Source of the DNA: Aquibacillus halophilus
GTDB lineage: Bacteria > Bacillota > Bacilli > Bacillales > Amphibacillaceae
DNA length: 64,000 nucleotides
Direction: 5' to 3'
NCBI RefSeq assembly: GCF_009649745.1
Contig: NZ_WJNG01000001.1
Location: forward strand, 124,001-188,000
Positions within the stretch are counted from its first letter, which is position 1, and every line of letters begins with the position of its first letter. Of the stretch, positions 9,387 through 18,277 are shown one piece after another. The notes beneath the pieces are model-generated. The model was not told the DNA's origin and did not search any database. It saw only the letters and a program-made list of their open reading frames with translations. A program made the translations under genes and the position numbers.

Positions 9387-10014
9387 TAATTTCTTTTATT
9401 TTTTTATTTTATGAAAAAAATATCCACTATTATTTCTTTGTGTTCTTCTAGGTATTTATTTCACAACAAACTAAAGATCACTATTAGGTTTCAAGGGGTT
9501 TCAAAAAGACAATTAAGAACAAACGAATAGGTTTAATTCCATTGTATAAAGTAGATAGATAGTCACAGTATTTAATTCATTATCGAAAATAGGAGTTCGT
9601 TGTTGTTTATCCTTTTTGGGTACTTGATACCAAATCCTTAGAACGGTTGATGGACTATATAAAGGGGGGGAATTGATATTTGATGATGCAGAGAATATTC
9701 TGGGAAAGATAAAATATAGGTAGGGGCCTCTATAATAAAAACTTCATCCACATATAGATAAATTTGCGGAGACACCATGTAATAAACTACTTTCGCTAGA
9801 TTTACTAAGTAAGGAATACTTTGATTCCTTACTATTTTATAGAAAAGGAAAAATGCTCGGGCAATCCTGCCTCCATTACAATATGTAAACTACTATTTAT
9901 TAATTAACCTATTTTTGCGCAAGATAATCTTGATCAATTTGCTGGAAACTACATCAAATTAGAAAAATCGTGGCATATAAAACTTATTTAGAAGGATTTT
10001 ATAGGAGGGAATTC
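9387..10014. other. 630-base stretch without a gene
   Basis: This is A/T-rich sequence between the nan promoter and the DUF4190 gene. A 10-bp perfect inverted repeat with a 6-base loop (9808-9833, AGTAAGGAAT arm) followed by TATTTTAT could be a terminator. No frame with a ribosome site and reasonable length was found. Confidence 0.45.
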
Positions 10015-10242
10015 ATGAGTGCAAATAACGATCAGCCCAAAAATGGTATTGCAGTGATTTCAGTTGTATTAGGAGCTACTTCATTTTTTACAAATCCCTT
10101 TTACCTAATTAGTATAATTGCGATTGTATTGGGATTCATAGCACTGAACAAAATAAAACAAACCAATGAAGCAGGCAAAGGAATAGCAATTACCGGCATT
10201 ATCTTAGGATTTGCTAATGCATTATTGGTTATTTTAATTTAA
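10015..10242 (+). CDS. Small DUF4190-type membrane protein
   Basis: The 75-residue protein has two hydrophobic helices (about residues 12-42 and 53-75) joined by a short loop with ALNKIKQTNEAGKGIAITG. This is the hallmark of DUF4190 proteins, which are small membrane proteins of unknown function. ATG at 10015 is preceded by AGGAGGG at ideal spacing; the longer frame from 9970 has no ribosome site. It stands alone, with a strong hairpin downstream. Its role is unknown. Confidence 0.75.
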   Translation: MSANNDQPKNGIAVISVVLGATSFFTNPFYLISIIAIVLGFIALNKIKQTNEAGKGIAITGIILGFANALLVILI

Positions 10243-10374
10243 TGGAAGGTTTTTCAAAGAAAGGGATGGTAATTCATTTAAGGATAAATAACTTTTTCTG
10301 ATTCTAGTTATTTAAGTACTTCATTTTCTATAAATCAGGATGTTCATTATAGTTCGGAGTTAGAGCTTGATACG

Positions 10375-10428
10375 AAAAAAACCCTAGTGGTTTGGTTTGT
10401 GGTCACACAAAACCATTAGGGGTTTTTC
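10375..10428. terminator. Bidirectional terminator hairpin
   Basis: Arms at 10376-10393 and 10410-10427 (AAAACCCTAGTGGTTT against AAACCATTAGGGGTTTT) pair with one mismatch and carry A/T runs on both sides. The hairpin lies between the convergent DUF4190 and CBS genes and can stop transcription from either. Confidence 0.75.
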
Positions 10429-10532
10429 ATGGTTAGACCTAGGGTTGACTCAAGTGTTCCATTTTTTCGCTTATCTCGAGATACTGGCCTACTCTGTTCA
10501 GGCATAACTATCATAAGGAAATGATAGAAAAA

Positions 10533-10552
10533 GAAGCAAAAGAACCGTCCCC
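10533..10552 (-). repeat. REP-like repeat at the 3' end of the CBS gene
   Basis: GAAGCAAAAGAACCGTCCCC lies four bases beyond the TGA stop codon of the gene at 10557. Read in that gene's direction it is GGGGACGGTTCTTTTGC. Confidence 0.8.
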
Positions 10553-10556
10553 ATGT

Positions 10557-11291
10557 TCAAGTAGCGATTAAAGATAATGAGGAATGTTCGATTTGCACTA
10601 AATCCCATGTTGTAACAATTCCGATTGGTTTTTCACTATCTTTTCCGTTTTCCGTTATTAAAACGGCTTCTAGTTTTCTATTTTGGTTAAAATATTCTTC
10701 AAATAAGCTTTCTAACTCAAATATGTTTGTTGTTCTTTTAACGAAATGAACATTGTGTTCCATCTCAACCTTTAATATATCTGAAGCAATTGTCCCTTCA
10801 ATAATAGCAAGACCTTCTTTTGAATTCTTAGAAAGCCATCGGGCAATTCCACCCTCTGTTAATAGGCCTTGAAAGCCTCCTTCGTCATAGATTGGAAATT
10901 GTGAGAATCCAGTCTCCTCTAGTTTGTCTAAGATTTCCTTTAATTCCGTACTAACACGAAAGGAATCAACCTGCCTTGAGGCAACAGATAACGCTAACGG
11001 AGGTTTGGTTAAGTTTTTATGAATACTTTCAATATCCTCGACAACATCTAAATGAGGTTCAGCTATGTATTTGATAGGGTCTAATTTATAATGCACAAGA
11101 GAGTTTCTTAGCTTAGCATACTGCTTTAATAATAGATAAAAAGGTTTAACGTGAGAGTATTTATCATTCGCTAAATTTAAAACATGGATAAAATTTTCAT
11201 TTTTGCTATTCACTAAACTTTTTAATTGGTAATGAATTTGATTAAATGCCACTTCAAATCTTATCGATAAAGCATTAGATTGATTGTTCAT
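10557..11291 (-). CDS. CBS-pair protein with HEPN-like N-terminal motif
   Basis: Residues about 80-240 hold two CBS domains (FSQFPIYDEGGFQGLLTEGG and GIVTTWDLV), which in other proteins bind adenine nucleotides. The helical N-terminus (1-75) ends in KQYAKLRNSLVHYK. The RNSLVH at residues 62-67 matches the R-x4-H core of HEPN ribonuclease domains. HEPN is only suggested, since the rest of the fold was not verified. The gene lies 20 bases downstream of the RyR gene's 3' repeat and in the same direction, so it may close the conflict-like island. Start: ATG with AAGGGGGA upstream. A REP copy directly follows its stop. Confidence 0.65.
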   Translation of the reverse strand: MNNQSNALSIRFEVAFNQIHYQLKSLVNSKNENFIHVLNLANDKYSHVKPFYLLLKQYAKLRNSLVHYKLDPIKYIAEPHLDVVEDIESIHKNLTKPPLALSVASRQVDSFRVSTELKEILDKLEETGFSQFPIYDEGGFQGLLTEGGIARWLSKNSKEGLAIIEGTIASDILKVEMEHNVHFVKRTTNIFELESLFEEYFNQNRKLEAVLITENGKDSEKPIGIVTTWDLVQIEHSSLSLIAT

Positions 11292-11367
11292 TTTGAGTCC
11301 CCCTTATTTATATCCTTAAACGGGACAGAGAACTAGGCACATTCCTCCCCCACTTCAAGCAAAAAGC

Positions 11368-11394
11368 GGGACATGAAACCTGTCCCTATGTCCC
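11368..11394. repeat. Variant REP palindrome supplying the RyR gene stop codon
   Basis: GGGACATGAAACC joined to TGTCCCTATGTCCC contains GGGACAT and ATGTCCC as inverted arms with an internal CCTGTCCCTA. It is related to the main REP consensus by GGGACAGG in place of GGGACGG. The TAG stop of the 11386-13311 gene is the TAG of TAGGGAC in this repeat. Confidence 0.6.
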
Positions 11395-13311
11395 ACGGAC
11401 TAGGCCGATTTTTTGTGCTTCGTAGTATAGGTTTAATTTTTCGATGTTATCTCGGTCATATTCTTTATAAGGTTCGTTGGCTCTTTCAGAAACGTCGTCT
11501 AATTCATCCCAAGAAACGAGACAGTTATGTAGTTTCTTAGCATCTATTACTGGATTTTCCGGATCAAAATCGACATTTTTATGCCAGCCTCTTAGATAGT
11601 AAAATGAGTTCCAGCGTTCATGCTCAACCTCTGCTAACGCTTCGACGTACGGTTTAATGTGGGCTTGATAATCGTCATTCTTCAAAATGTTCTTGTTTAC
11701 ATCATCTAATGGAACCTTGTTTAATCCAAGATGCATTAGTTTTGTATCATTGTGTAACATTTGATATCTACTAGATTCTTTCTTTAATGCGGAAAGTTGA
11801 TCCCAGTCTTTTTGAGGCGTTAAGTTTTCATCTGTTCGTTTCTGTTGATAATTTTCATGTGCTTTTTTAGCATTTTTATAAAGCTTATCATCTAAAATGT
11901 ACTCACTAGTTAACACTTCATGATAGAAAGGATACCGTTTCACGGAGCGGTATTCACCGCCTTGAGTGTCTAGCCACTCACTGACTAATTGGTCTTCCTT
12001 CATTTTTATATATATAGGTATGTCAGTGTACTTTTCAGGTAAGTCTAAACCTTCAATCATATCTAAAAAATCATCCTTTAACGAAATGAAAACATGTGTG
12101 ATTTCCTGAAGTAACTCATCTGACAAATCCATTAAAAATTGACTATCCAAATTAAAGGACTTGAACGAAACATCAGCAAATTGGTCGTAGCGTTTTGCCA
12201 GTTGATCCCATTCTTTTTTTACTTTTTCCACGTCCCGGTCCAGCACGGTAATTCTAATTGTATTTCTTGTCAAAAAATGAGTTAGATGTAAGGCATGGTA
12301 AGCAATACGTTGATTTACTTTTCCAAACCCGACAAACAATAAATGCAGTCCTTTTCCTTCGACAGAATTGAGTTGCTTTTCGTAACCTTTATACAGAGGG
12401 TTCGAATCAAGGTGATTTTCAGCGATTAAATGATAGAGATTAAAGGTTCTTGGTTTAAAGAGGTTTAATTCATCATCATTATCAACTTCCGATGCTATTT
12501 TTTCAAATACTTTTTCTGATTTTGGATGTTCTATATGAACCACTGTATGCAAAAGCTTTTTCAAGTGATGTTCCTTTACAAAATTCTTTAGAGCAATAAG
12601 TGCATCTAAATTTTTAGCATCATCATCATGAAAAAAGACTGCATAGTTTGCATTTTTAATATTCGTTTTTTTATATATACCATCATCGTAATAATTACTT
12701 ATGTAATATGGAATTCTTAAGTCTTGTAGAGTCGTACGCTGCTCCATAGTTAACTCCTTCGCAACTACAGCAACAGAATGTTTATCCGACAAGTTTTTTA
12801 CTAATGTAGCCGACCTTTGATTATAACCAAACAAGATAATATGATCTTTTGTAAAGAAGCGTATCCTGAAACGCAAAATGGATTGGCCAAAGTACCGAAA
12901 AGCAATCATACTAACAGTCGAAACTGTATACAATCCTGCTGTCCATCTTGCTACTTCAATGGAAAGCGGTAATGCAACCAATCTACTTGGCGGATTTCCA
13001 ATAACAGGATCTACATCTAACAAAAATAAACGAAAGGTCGAATACACTGCATTTTGAAGAGGGTAATTATCTACTTCCGTTAAAAAACCATATAGACCTG
13101 ATATAAATGCGACAATAAATAAGATAGTTTGAAAGATGTATTGTTTTAAAAATGTATAAAGCGGTAAGCTTGCCAGTAACAATCCTAAAAGAATAACTAG
13201 GTAGGTTAATGTATGCAAATCAACCTGATTATAAAGTTCTACAAAGATAAAACTAGTAAGAACAATAATTAATACGATATGTACCGTTTTAAACAAATTC
13301 CATTTTTTCAT
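11386..13311 (-). CDS. Four-TM protein with two RCK/TrkA-N-like domains and a C-terminal RyR domain
   Basis: The roughly 641-residue protein has four hydrophobic helices (about 8-26, 36-55, 58-78, 121-141). A first Rossmann/TrkA-N-like domain follows (about 155-280, IILFGYNQRSA), then a second (about 319-433, LLFVGFGKVNQRIA). The C-terminal RyR domain (about 555-638) has LAEVEHERWNSFYYLRGW and CLVSWDEL. The layout resembles an ion channel gated by nucleotide-binding RCK modules, but no classical potassium filter (TVGYG) is visible between TM3 and TM4. RyR domains occur in ryanodine receptors and in prokaryotic conflict or signalling proteins. ATG at 13311 follows GAGGAG. The gene lies downstream of the TIR/STAND/SPFH genes, same strand. 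Confidence 0.75.
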   Translation of the reverse strand: MKKWNLFKTVHIVLIIVLTSFIFVELYNQVDLHTLTYLVILLGLLLASLPLYTFLKQYIFQTILFIVAFISGLYGFLTEVDNYPLQNAVYSTFRLFLLDVDPVIGNPPSRLVALPLSIEVARWTAGLYTVSTVSMIAFRYFGQSILRFRIRFFTKDHIILFGYNQRSATLVKNLSDKHSVAVVAKELTMEQRTTLQDLRIPYYISNYYDDGIYKKTNIKNANYAVFFHDDDAKNLDALIALKNFVKEHHLKKLLHTVVHIEHPKSEKVFEKIASEVDNDDELNLFKPRTFNLYHLIAENHLDSNPLYKGYEKQLNSVEGKGLHLLFVGFGKVNQRIAYHALHLTHFLTRNTIRITVLDRDVEKVKKEWDQLAKRYDQFADVSFKSFNLDSQFLMDLSDELLQEITHVFISLKDDFLDMIEGLDLPEKYTDIPIYIKMKEDQLVSEWLDTQGGEYRSVKRYPFYHEVLTSEYILDDKLYKNAKKAHENYQQKRTDENLTPQKDWDQLSALKKESSRYQMLHNDTKLMHLGLNKVPLDDVNKNILKNDDYQAHIKPYVEALAEVEHERWNSFYYLRGWHKNVDFDPENPVIDAKKLHNCLVSWDELDDVSERANEPYKEYDRDNIEKLNLYYEAQKIGLVRGT

Positions 13312-13458
13312 TTGCAAAGCTCCTCTACCAACCCCATTATCTACCACTTAACGATTATATGTTCACTCCTACCGTTGTTCCTAGTTACGACTGAATGAAT
13401 GTAATAAAATAGTACTATCTATCCATGTTTAGGTAATTAATAAGTAAAAAAATCATTA

Positions 13459-14208
13459 CTATTGATGCCTTTCAACAATTTTATTACTTACCCAACCTTT
13501 TTTGCCGTTCTTCAACTCCACGTAAAGCCAGGTTATATCCTCAACCTGTTGTTCCTGATTTAAGTAAGTCGCTTGTTCACCAACCCCCAAGATTTCAAGG
13601 TCTTTTGCATCTAAGGAAGGCTTTTCTCGTATATAAACACCATCATAACCTTCTCTCAACGAAACCTTTACATTGCCCTCTTGGTTCTTCTCTTCTTTGG
13701 CACTAGTTGTTGCAGGTGTTTCCGTTAAAGAATGGCCGACAACCCAACCCTCAACGTCATCCCATTTTTTTGAAACTTCCAGTTGTGGTTGGGAATAATA
13801 TAGAAATGGAAATCCTATAATGATGATTATTGCCACCCACTTATAAGTTTTTTTGAATTTTGTCTTAAATTTTGGTTTTTCTGCGACCAACCTTTTCAAA
13901 CGAGTCGTTCCTTCTGTAGTCAAATCCATAATAGATTCCATAATATTTATTATTCCTGGGATACCTTTATCTCTCTTCCTCCTGCTTTTCATCCATAGGT
14001 TAAGAAACCAGCCATTAAAGTTAACCCATTGATTTAACAGAAATGAAATTAGATGAATAAGAGTTTTAATAATAAATGGAATAACTTTAATTAAAATATA
14101 TCGGATGATAAACACAACCAAAAATAAAAATAAAACTTGGCGAATATATATAGGAACACCTAAAAGATGTTTCCATACATCAAATACGAGGTCATTAATT
14201 ATCTCCAT
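13459..14208 (-). CDS. Membrane protein with C-terminal bacterial SH3 domain
   Basis: The N-terminus carries a long hydrophobic region (about residues 20-65) and a further helix near 125-145 (WVAIIIIIGFPFLYY). A bacterial SH3-like domain fills residues about 180-249 (GVYIREKPSLDAK and KNGKKGWVSNKIV). SH3b domains usually bind cell wall or peptide ligands, so its topology may place this domain outside the cell. ATG at 14208 lies two bases after the stop of the SPFH-like gene, with AGAAGGT upstream; a TTG at 14214 is too close to that site. The tight coupling suggests the two proteins act together at the membrane. Confidence 0.75.
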   Translation of the reverse strand: MEIINDLVFDVWKHLLGVPIYIRQVLFLFLVVFIIRYILIKVIPFIIKTLIHLISFLLNQWVNFNGWFLNLWMKSRRKRDKGIPGIINIMESIMDLTTEGTTRLKRLVAEKPKFKTKFKKTYKWVAIIIIIGFPFLYYSQPQLEVSKKWDDVEGWVVGHSLTETPATTSAKEEKNQEGNVKVSLREGYDGVYIREKPSLDAKDLEILGVGEQATYLNQEQQVEDITWLYVELKNGKKGWVSNKIVERHQ

Positions 14209-14210
14209 AC

Positions 14211-15194
14211 TCAATTACCTTCTGTTGATTCTAAATTTTTAAGCTTCTCATTCAAGCGATCTTTGTTCGACGCAATTTTTTCTGGATTAGGTTCATCAAT
14301 CTCTTTTTCCTTTTCATACCCAACACTATTTAGCAAAATCAGCTTTTCTTTAATCTCCTCAGGACTATCACCTTTATTAATTGAGCCATAGATAAAATCT
14401 TTAAGTGAATCTTGATGCTTTTGCTCGCGTTGTTCAGCTTTGTCTTTTCTATCTTGCAATTGTTGATGAATCTCTTCCAAGATAGCAGTAAGTTTGTCGT
14501 CATCCCGGAAAACTGTCTTGGCACCTAGGTATCCAGAGTCTCTATACACACCCGTAACATAATCAAGTTCCTTTAGTTTTTGTTCTCTTTCTAGTTCAAT
14601 AAGCGTACTTTGACTTTCCATTTCTTTTGTTTTGTAGGCGGTAGTTTTATGTAGCGAATCATAAGACTTCAATTCTTGCTTTCTTTCCTCACTTGAGCTT
14701 ACGAATGACGTTATGTCGGTTATTTCGATTCCTCTGTTTTCTAGTTTACTAGTTAAAGAATCATCATGGACAAGATCATTAAGTTGATCTTCCAACCCTA
14801 GCAATTGATAAACCGAATATCTTCTTGTTATCTTATTAATAAAAAGCTCCATGTCATTCTCTATTTTAAGTTGTGGGTCACTCAATTGAGCTTCTATAAT
14901 TCTTTTTGGCTCAATAATTCGAAAACTAATATTCAGCTTGATTCTAATTTGTTCAACTTCATTTTCACTCGGGTATTCTTTCTCGAACCCAAAATCCTCG
15001 ATGCCCATATTGACACAGTAAACGGTATGATAATTCCCATGTCTTATTTCTGATTTTGTTATATGATCACCATTTTTTATGACTAGTAGTTCATTCTTTC
15101 TATTCTCGTAGACTAGCGCCTTACTTTTACTAGACACAGGTGGCTTTTCAAAGACTCCTAACTTAGCGGGACTTTCCGATAAAATAAGTTTCAT
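14211..15194 (-). CDS. SPFH/band-7-like protein
   Basis: The 327-residue protein has an N-terminal beta-rich part (1-95). A segment typical of SPFH proteins follows: IRIKLNISFRI, then an alpha-helical stretch ending in LENRGIEITDITSF near residue 160. A charged coiled coil (175-260) completes it. SPFH proteins organise membrane microdomains and often scaffold membrane complexes. No N-terminal membrane anchor is seen, so attachment may come from the downstream membrane SH3 protein. It starts 13 bases after the STAND-like gene with TAGGAGTGA upstream. The family call rests on pattern recognition only and could be wrong. Confidence 0.55.
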   Translation of the reverse strand: MKLILSESPAKLGVFEKPPVSSKSKALVYENRKNELLVIKNGDHITKSEIRHGNYHTVYCVNMGIEDFGFEKEYPSENEVEQIRIKLNISFRIIEPKRIIEAQLSDPQLKIENDMELFINKITRRYSVYQLLGLEDQLNDLVHDDSLTSKLENRGIEITDITSFVSSSEERKQELKSYDSLHKTTAYKTKEMESQSTLIELEREQKLKELDYVTGVYRDSGYLGAKTVFRDDDKLTAILEEIHQQLQDRKDKAEQREQKHQDSLKDFIYGSINKGDSPEEIKEKLILLNSVGYEKEKEIDEPNPEKIASNKDRLNEKLKNLESTEGN

Positions 15195-15206
15195 ACATAA
15201 TCACTC

Positions 15207-17309
15207 CTAATTAAGAATATTTTTAGCTATCGCAATCGCATGTTTTTGTTTCGAAGAAGTGATAACTCTATCAAAAATAGAAATAAGATACTCTTCGATT
15301 GGAAGATCAGACTCAACTAATAAAACCAAAAAGAAATATTCGATATATCCTTTTATCTCTGGTTCTTCATCAACTAAACGAAACCATTTCTCCAACACGT
15401 TTAACATCCGTTTACGAGTTTTACCTCGTATTATTGCTTGCTCCGTTAATTTTGTTATTGAACATCTAATTAATTCTTTGTTTTTCGAAATATTTGTAAT
15501 CATTTTTGAATCTAAACTTTCCATAAAAGAAACAAAAATATGTAATGAATCAAGTACATCAAATTCATTTTTTTTATGTTCAATCCACCATTCATTCAAA
15601 TAAATTAAATTCTTAAAATATATATCTTCCTCATTCCCATATTGAAACAAAAATTCCAGGCTATTATAGGTAACATCTCTGATAAATCTTTTGTCATTAT
15701 ACGTATAAATATCCTTCAGATCCAATAACGCCTGATGAAGCAGATTAATTCCAATTGGAGAACCATAGGCAACTGCAGCGGTCCACTTTAAATTAAAGTT
15801 TTTATTTTTGGCCCAAGAATGAACCAATTTCCCTATCTGAGCAATATGCTCTTTGTAGAAGCTTAAATAAGATAAAATTAACCCAGCTGTCAATCTATAA
15901 TTTAAATTATCACTTTTGGCCCACGGTTCAATTAGTTCTCCGCGTAAAAAGTAAAAATCAGCCTCACTCTGACACATGTATGCAACAGCTTCCGCAAGAC
16001 GCTCATTAACGGAAAGGGAATCCCCATCAGCAACTTCTTTAATCCAATTAAAAATGGCTTGATGCTCGTCGGGGTAGTTATTCCAAACATGATAAAGGAC
16101 AGCTTCTACATTATCTGGATTTTTAAACTTTATATGTCGCGTCTTCGTGATACCATGATGCGTATTAATAGCAGCCTCAAATTCCTCTGCTTGTATTTCA
16201 GCTAACAGCTTTTCTTTATTATATTTAAATGGTGAAAGTAAGGAATTAGATCCATCTCCTATTAAATGCGATCGTAAGTGTTTAGCGGCTTCGCTTACAA
16301 GTTCATAGCTTTGTTCATTAAATACCGCTAACGCGATCTTAAAGGTAATCAAGTTAAAATCATCTTGATGTTGAAACCAGTCTTGAATTCGCTTTTGAAC
16401 ATTTTGCTTAAATGAGTGAAATACATCATCAAACGTTGCTTCGCCATTTATTACTGCAGATAGCTTTTCAGTGACTGTCTCTACATCACGCACTCTAATG
16501 TTACTAGTGGCCAGAAACTCCTTAAATTCATCTAGTTCTAGTATCTCTGTCATCTTTAATAACTGCTTTGGCAGTAAATCTTGTAAAAAAATATGATTTT
16601 CTACAACTTTAATCATATCTCTTGGACCTTGGGCAAAGACAGCTAGATGTTCTAAACTGTTATTTGAGATTTGACCAGTATTCTGTGTAATAATTAAATA
16701 GCTATTCGTCTCCTTCAATTTCTGCAAGATGATTTTTAAGGAAAACTCATCTAACTGATTCATGCTTCCTGTATCAAAATTATCAATTATGTAACCTGTA
16801 TCCTGATTAAACGAAACGTCGATTAATTCTTTAGTGGTTATAGATGGATAAATTTGATAGATATTCTGGACTAAATTATGTAAGAGGGCAAGGCCCGTAG
16901 TGTACTTTCCAATATGTTGCGAATGGTGTATGTATAAGGCATGGTGTTGCTGCAATAGTTGAGTCATGTGGTCATAGCTTACATCAGCTTCATAAACTGC
17001 ATTTATTCGAGTTAATTCTTCTGATTGAACCTCAAATAGTTGAAAGTCATCTGCCCCAATAGACACATTTCCGCTTGAGGTAAACGGAGCATTTATCGAT
17101 CCTTTAAAATGATTAATAATTACGTTTTTATGGGAAAACTCTTTGAAAGTCTTTAAATCTTCCTCTAATTCTTCCTTTACTTTCTCACTATCCTCTTCAA
17201 GATCACTTGGTTTTTCATCTGGTATCTCTAAATCTTCTGGATTTGTAGAAACTGGATTCTCATCATCTTGTTTCGGCTCATCATCTGTAGTTATCTTTTC
17301 CTCATCCAA
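15207..17309 (-). CDS. STAND-like protein with degenerate P-loop, HEAT-like repeats and an amyloid-type N-terminal motif
   Basis: The 700-residue protein starts with an acidic disordered stretch (1-57). A motif GSINAPFTSSGNVSIG (residues 70-85) follows, nearly identical to the C-terminus of the neighbouring TIR protein. An NTPase-like core comes next: HSQHIGKYTTGLALL sits where a Walker A would be, but with Tyr instead of Ser/Thr after GK and no leading Gly. GYIIDNFD looks like Walker B and YLIITQ like sensor 1. Residues about 380-640 are helical repeats of HEAT type (WAKNKNFNLKWTAAVAYG). Start is TTG at 17309 behind GGAGGAG; the nearby ATG is in another frame. It may sense a trigger and recruit the TIR protein (inference). 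Confidence 0.65.
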   Translation of the reverse strand: MDEEKITTDDEPKQDDENPVSTNPEDLEIPDEKPSDLEEDSEKVKEELEEDLKTFKEFSHKNVIINHFKGSINAPFTSSGNVSIGADDFQLFEVQSEELTRINAVYEADVSYDHMTQLLQQHHALYIHHSQHIGKYTTGLALLHNLVQNIYQIYPSITTKELIDVSFNQDTGYIIDNFDTGSMNQLDEFSLKIILQKLKETNSYLIITQNTGQISNNSLEHLAVFAQGPRDMIKVVENHIFLQDLLPKQLLKMTEILELDEFKEFLATSNIRVRDVETVTEKLSAVINGEATFDDVFHSFKQNVQKRIQDWFQHQDDFNLITFKIALAVFNEQSYELVSEAAKHLRSHLIGDGSNSLLSPFKYNKEKLLAEIQAEEFEAAINTHHGITKTRHIKFKNPDNVEAVLYHVWNNYPDEHQAIFNWIKEVADGDSLSVNERLAEAVAYMCQSEADFYFLRGELIEPWAKSDNLNYRLTAGLILSYLSFYKEHIAQIGKLVHSWAKNKNFNLKWTAAVAYGSPIGINLLHQALLDLKDIYTYNDKRFIRDVTYNSLEFLFQYGNEEDIYFKNLIYLNEWWIEHKKNEFDVLDSLHIFVSFMESLDSKMITNISKNKELIRCSITKLTEQAIIRGKTRKRMLNVLEKWFRLVDEEPEIKGYIEYFFLVLLVESDLPIEEYLISIFDRVITSSKQKHAIAIAKNILN

Positions 17310-17329
17310 TCTGACTCCTCCTCACATGC

Positions 17330-18277
17330 CTATTTCTTATGATTGTTTACGTTGCCCGTGATAGAAAAAGGTGCATTAACATCGCCATTAATAGTACTGT
17401 CTATTTTGGTGTAGTTGACTACTGATGTTTTTTTGTTGGATGGACTATTGTGACGGGTCTCTACTTTGCTTTCACTTTTCTCACTAGACTTTCTTTCATA
17501 CCAATCTGTAATTCGCAAAAGATGATTCTGATATTTTGAAAGTTTACTAGAAGAAGAATCGTCCTCACTGCTTTGGACAAATGATAGTAAATCATATAAG
17601 GATACAGCAATTCGCTTATCTGGAACAGATGAAAAATAATTTTCATTTAGCATCTCTTCCATTTTCTCAGTAGTGATCTGCTGTTTCTTATATTCACCAA
17701 AGGAAGAGAAAATGTCAGTTAAAAACTGAAATGTTAACTCCTTAGCTTGATTCACTTTTCCATCCTCCAAGAACTTTGATATTTCACTAGCCTCTTGTTT
17801 GATTTCTATACTTAAGTCGTGATTGGACTTATCTAATTCCTTACGCAAGGAATCTCCGACTGGTAAGGACAGTACGTGTTGAACTTTTCTCATCAATTGA
17901 TTAATCATCTCTTCCCGTGGCTCCGTTAGCGCCTCGAGCCAATGAAATCTTTTAACGTAATAATACATATCATCGGATAAATCTGTACCTTCAATCCTAA
18001 AAGGTATAATTACTTTACCCTCATTAGAAGCTACTTCTACTTCATTTAGCACATTATGGGATTGATTGGAAAAACTGGAGAGAACTAAAACAACTACTTT
18101 TGTTTCTTTTAAACCTTTTACAATTTCAGATGAATAAGACAGCCCAGGCGTTAAATCGGTAAGACCGCTCCGACGACCAGCATACCAACACTTTATCCCA
18201 TTTTCTTCAAAAATGTGACAAATAGCATCTGCAACAGTTGAATCCTTGCTGGAATAACTAATAAATACATCATGCAT
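17330..18277 (-). CDS. TIR-domain effector with C-terminal amyloid-type signalling motif
   Basis: Residues 1-135 form a TIR domain (MHDVFISYSSKDS at the start, LVLSSFSNQSHNVLNEVEVAS). Glu79 in NEVEVA fits the catalytic glutamate of NAD-cleaving TIRs. The middle (150-270) is helical. The last 20 residues contain GDVNAPFSITGNV (298-310), shared with the N-terminus of the next gene's product. In bacterial TIR-NLR pairs such short motifs transmit a signal by homotypic amyloid-like assembly (family knowledge). Start: ATG at 18277 has AAAGGA nine bases upstream; upstream starts are possible. It precedes the STAND-like gene by 20 bases. Confidence 0.85.
   Translation of the reverse strand: MHDVFISYSSKDSTVADAICHIFEENGIKCWYAGRRSGLTDLTPGLSYSSEIVKGLKETKVVVLVLSSFSNQSHNVLNEVEVASNEGKVIIPFRIEGTDLSDDMYYYVKRFHWLEALTEPREEMINQLMRKVQHVLSLPVGDSLRKELDKSNHDLSIEIKQEASEISKFLEDGKVNQAKELTFQFLTDIFSSFGEYKKQQITTEKMEEMLNENYFSSVPDKRIAVSLYDLLSFVQSSEDDSSSSKLSKYQNHLLRITDWYERKSSEKSESKVETRHNSPSNKKTSVVNYTKIDSTINGDVNAPFSITGNVNNHKK

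Noticed and set aside
11386-13311. Classical potassium channel
   Set aside because: No TVGYG-type filter is visible between TM3 and TM4, so only a channel-like layout is claimed.
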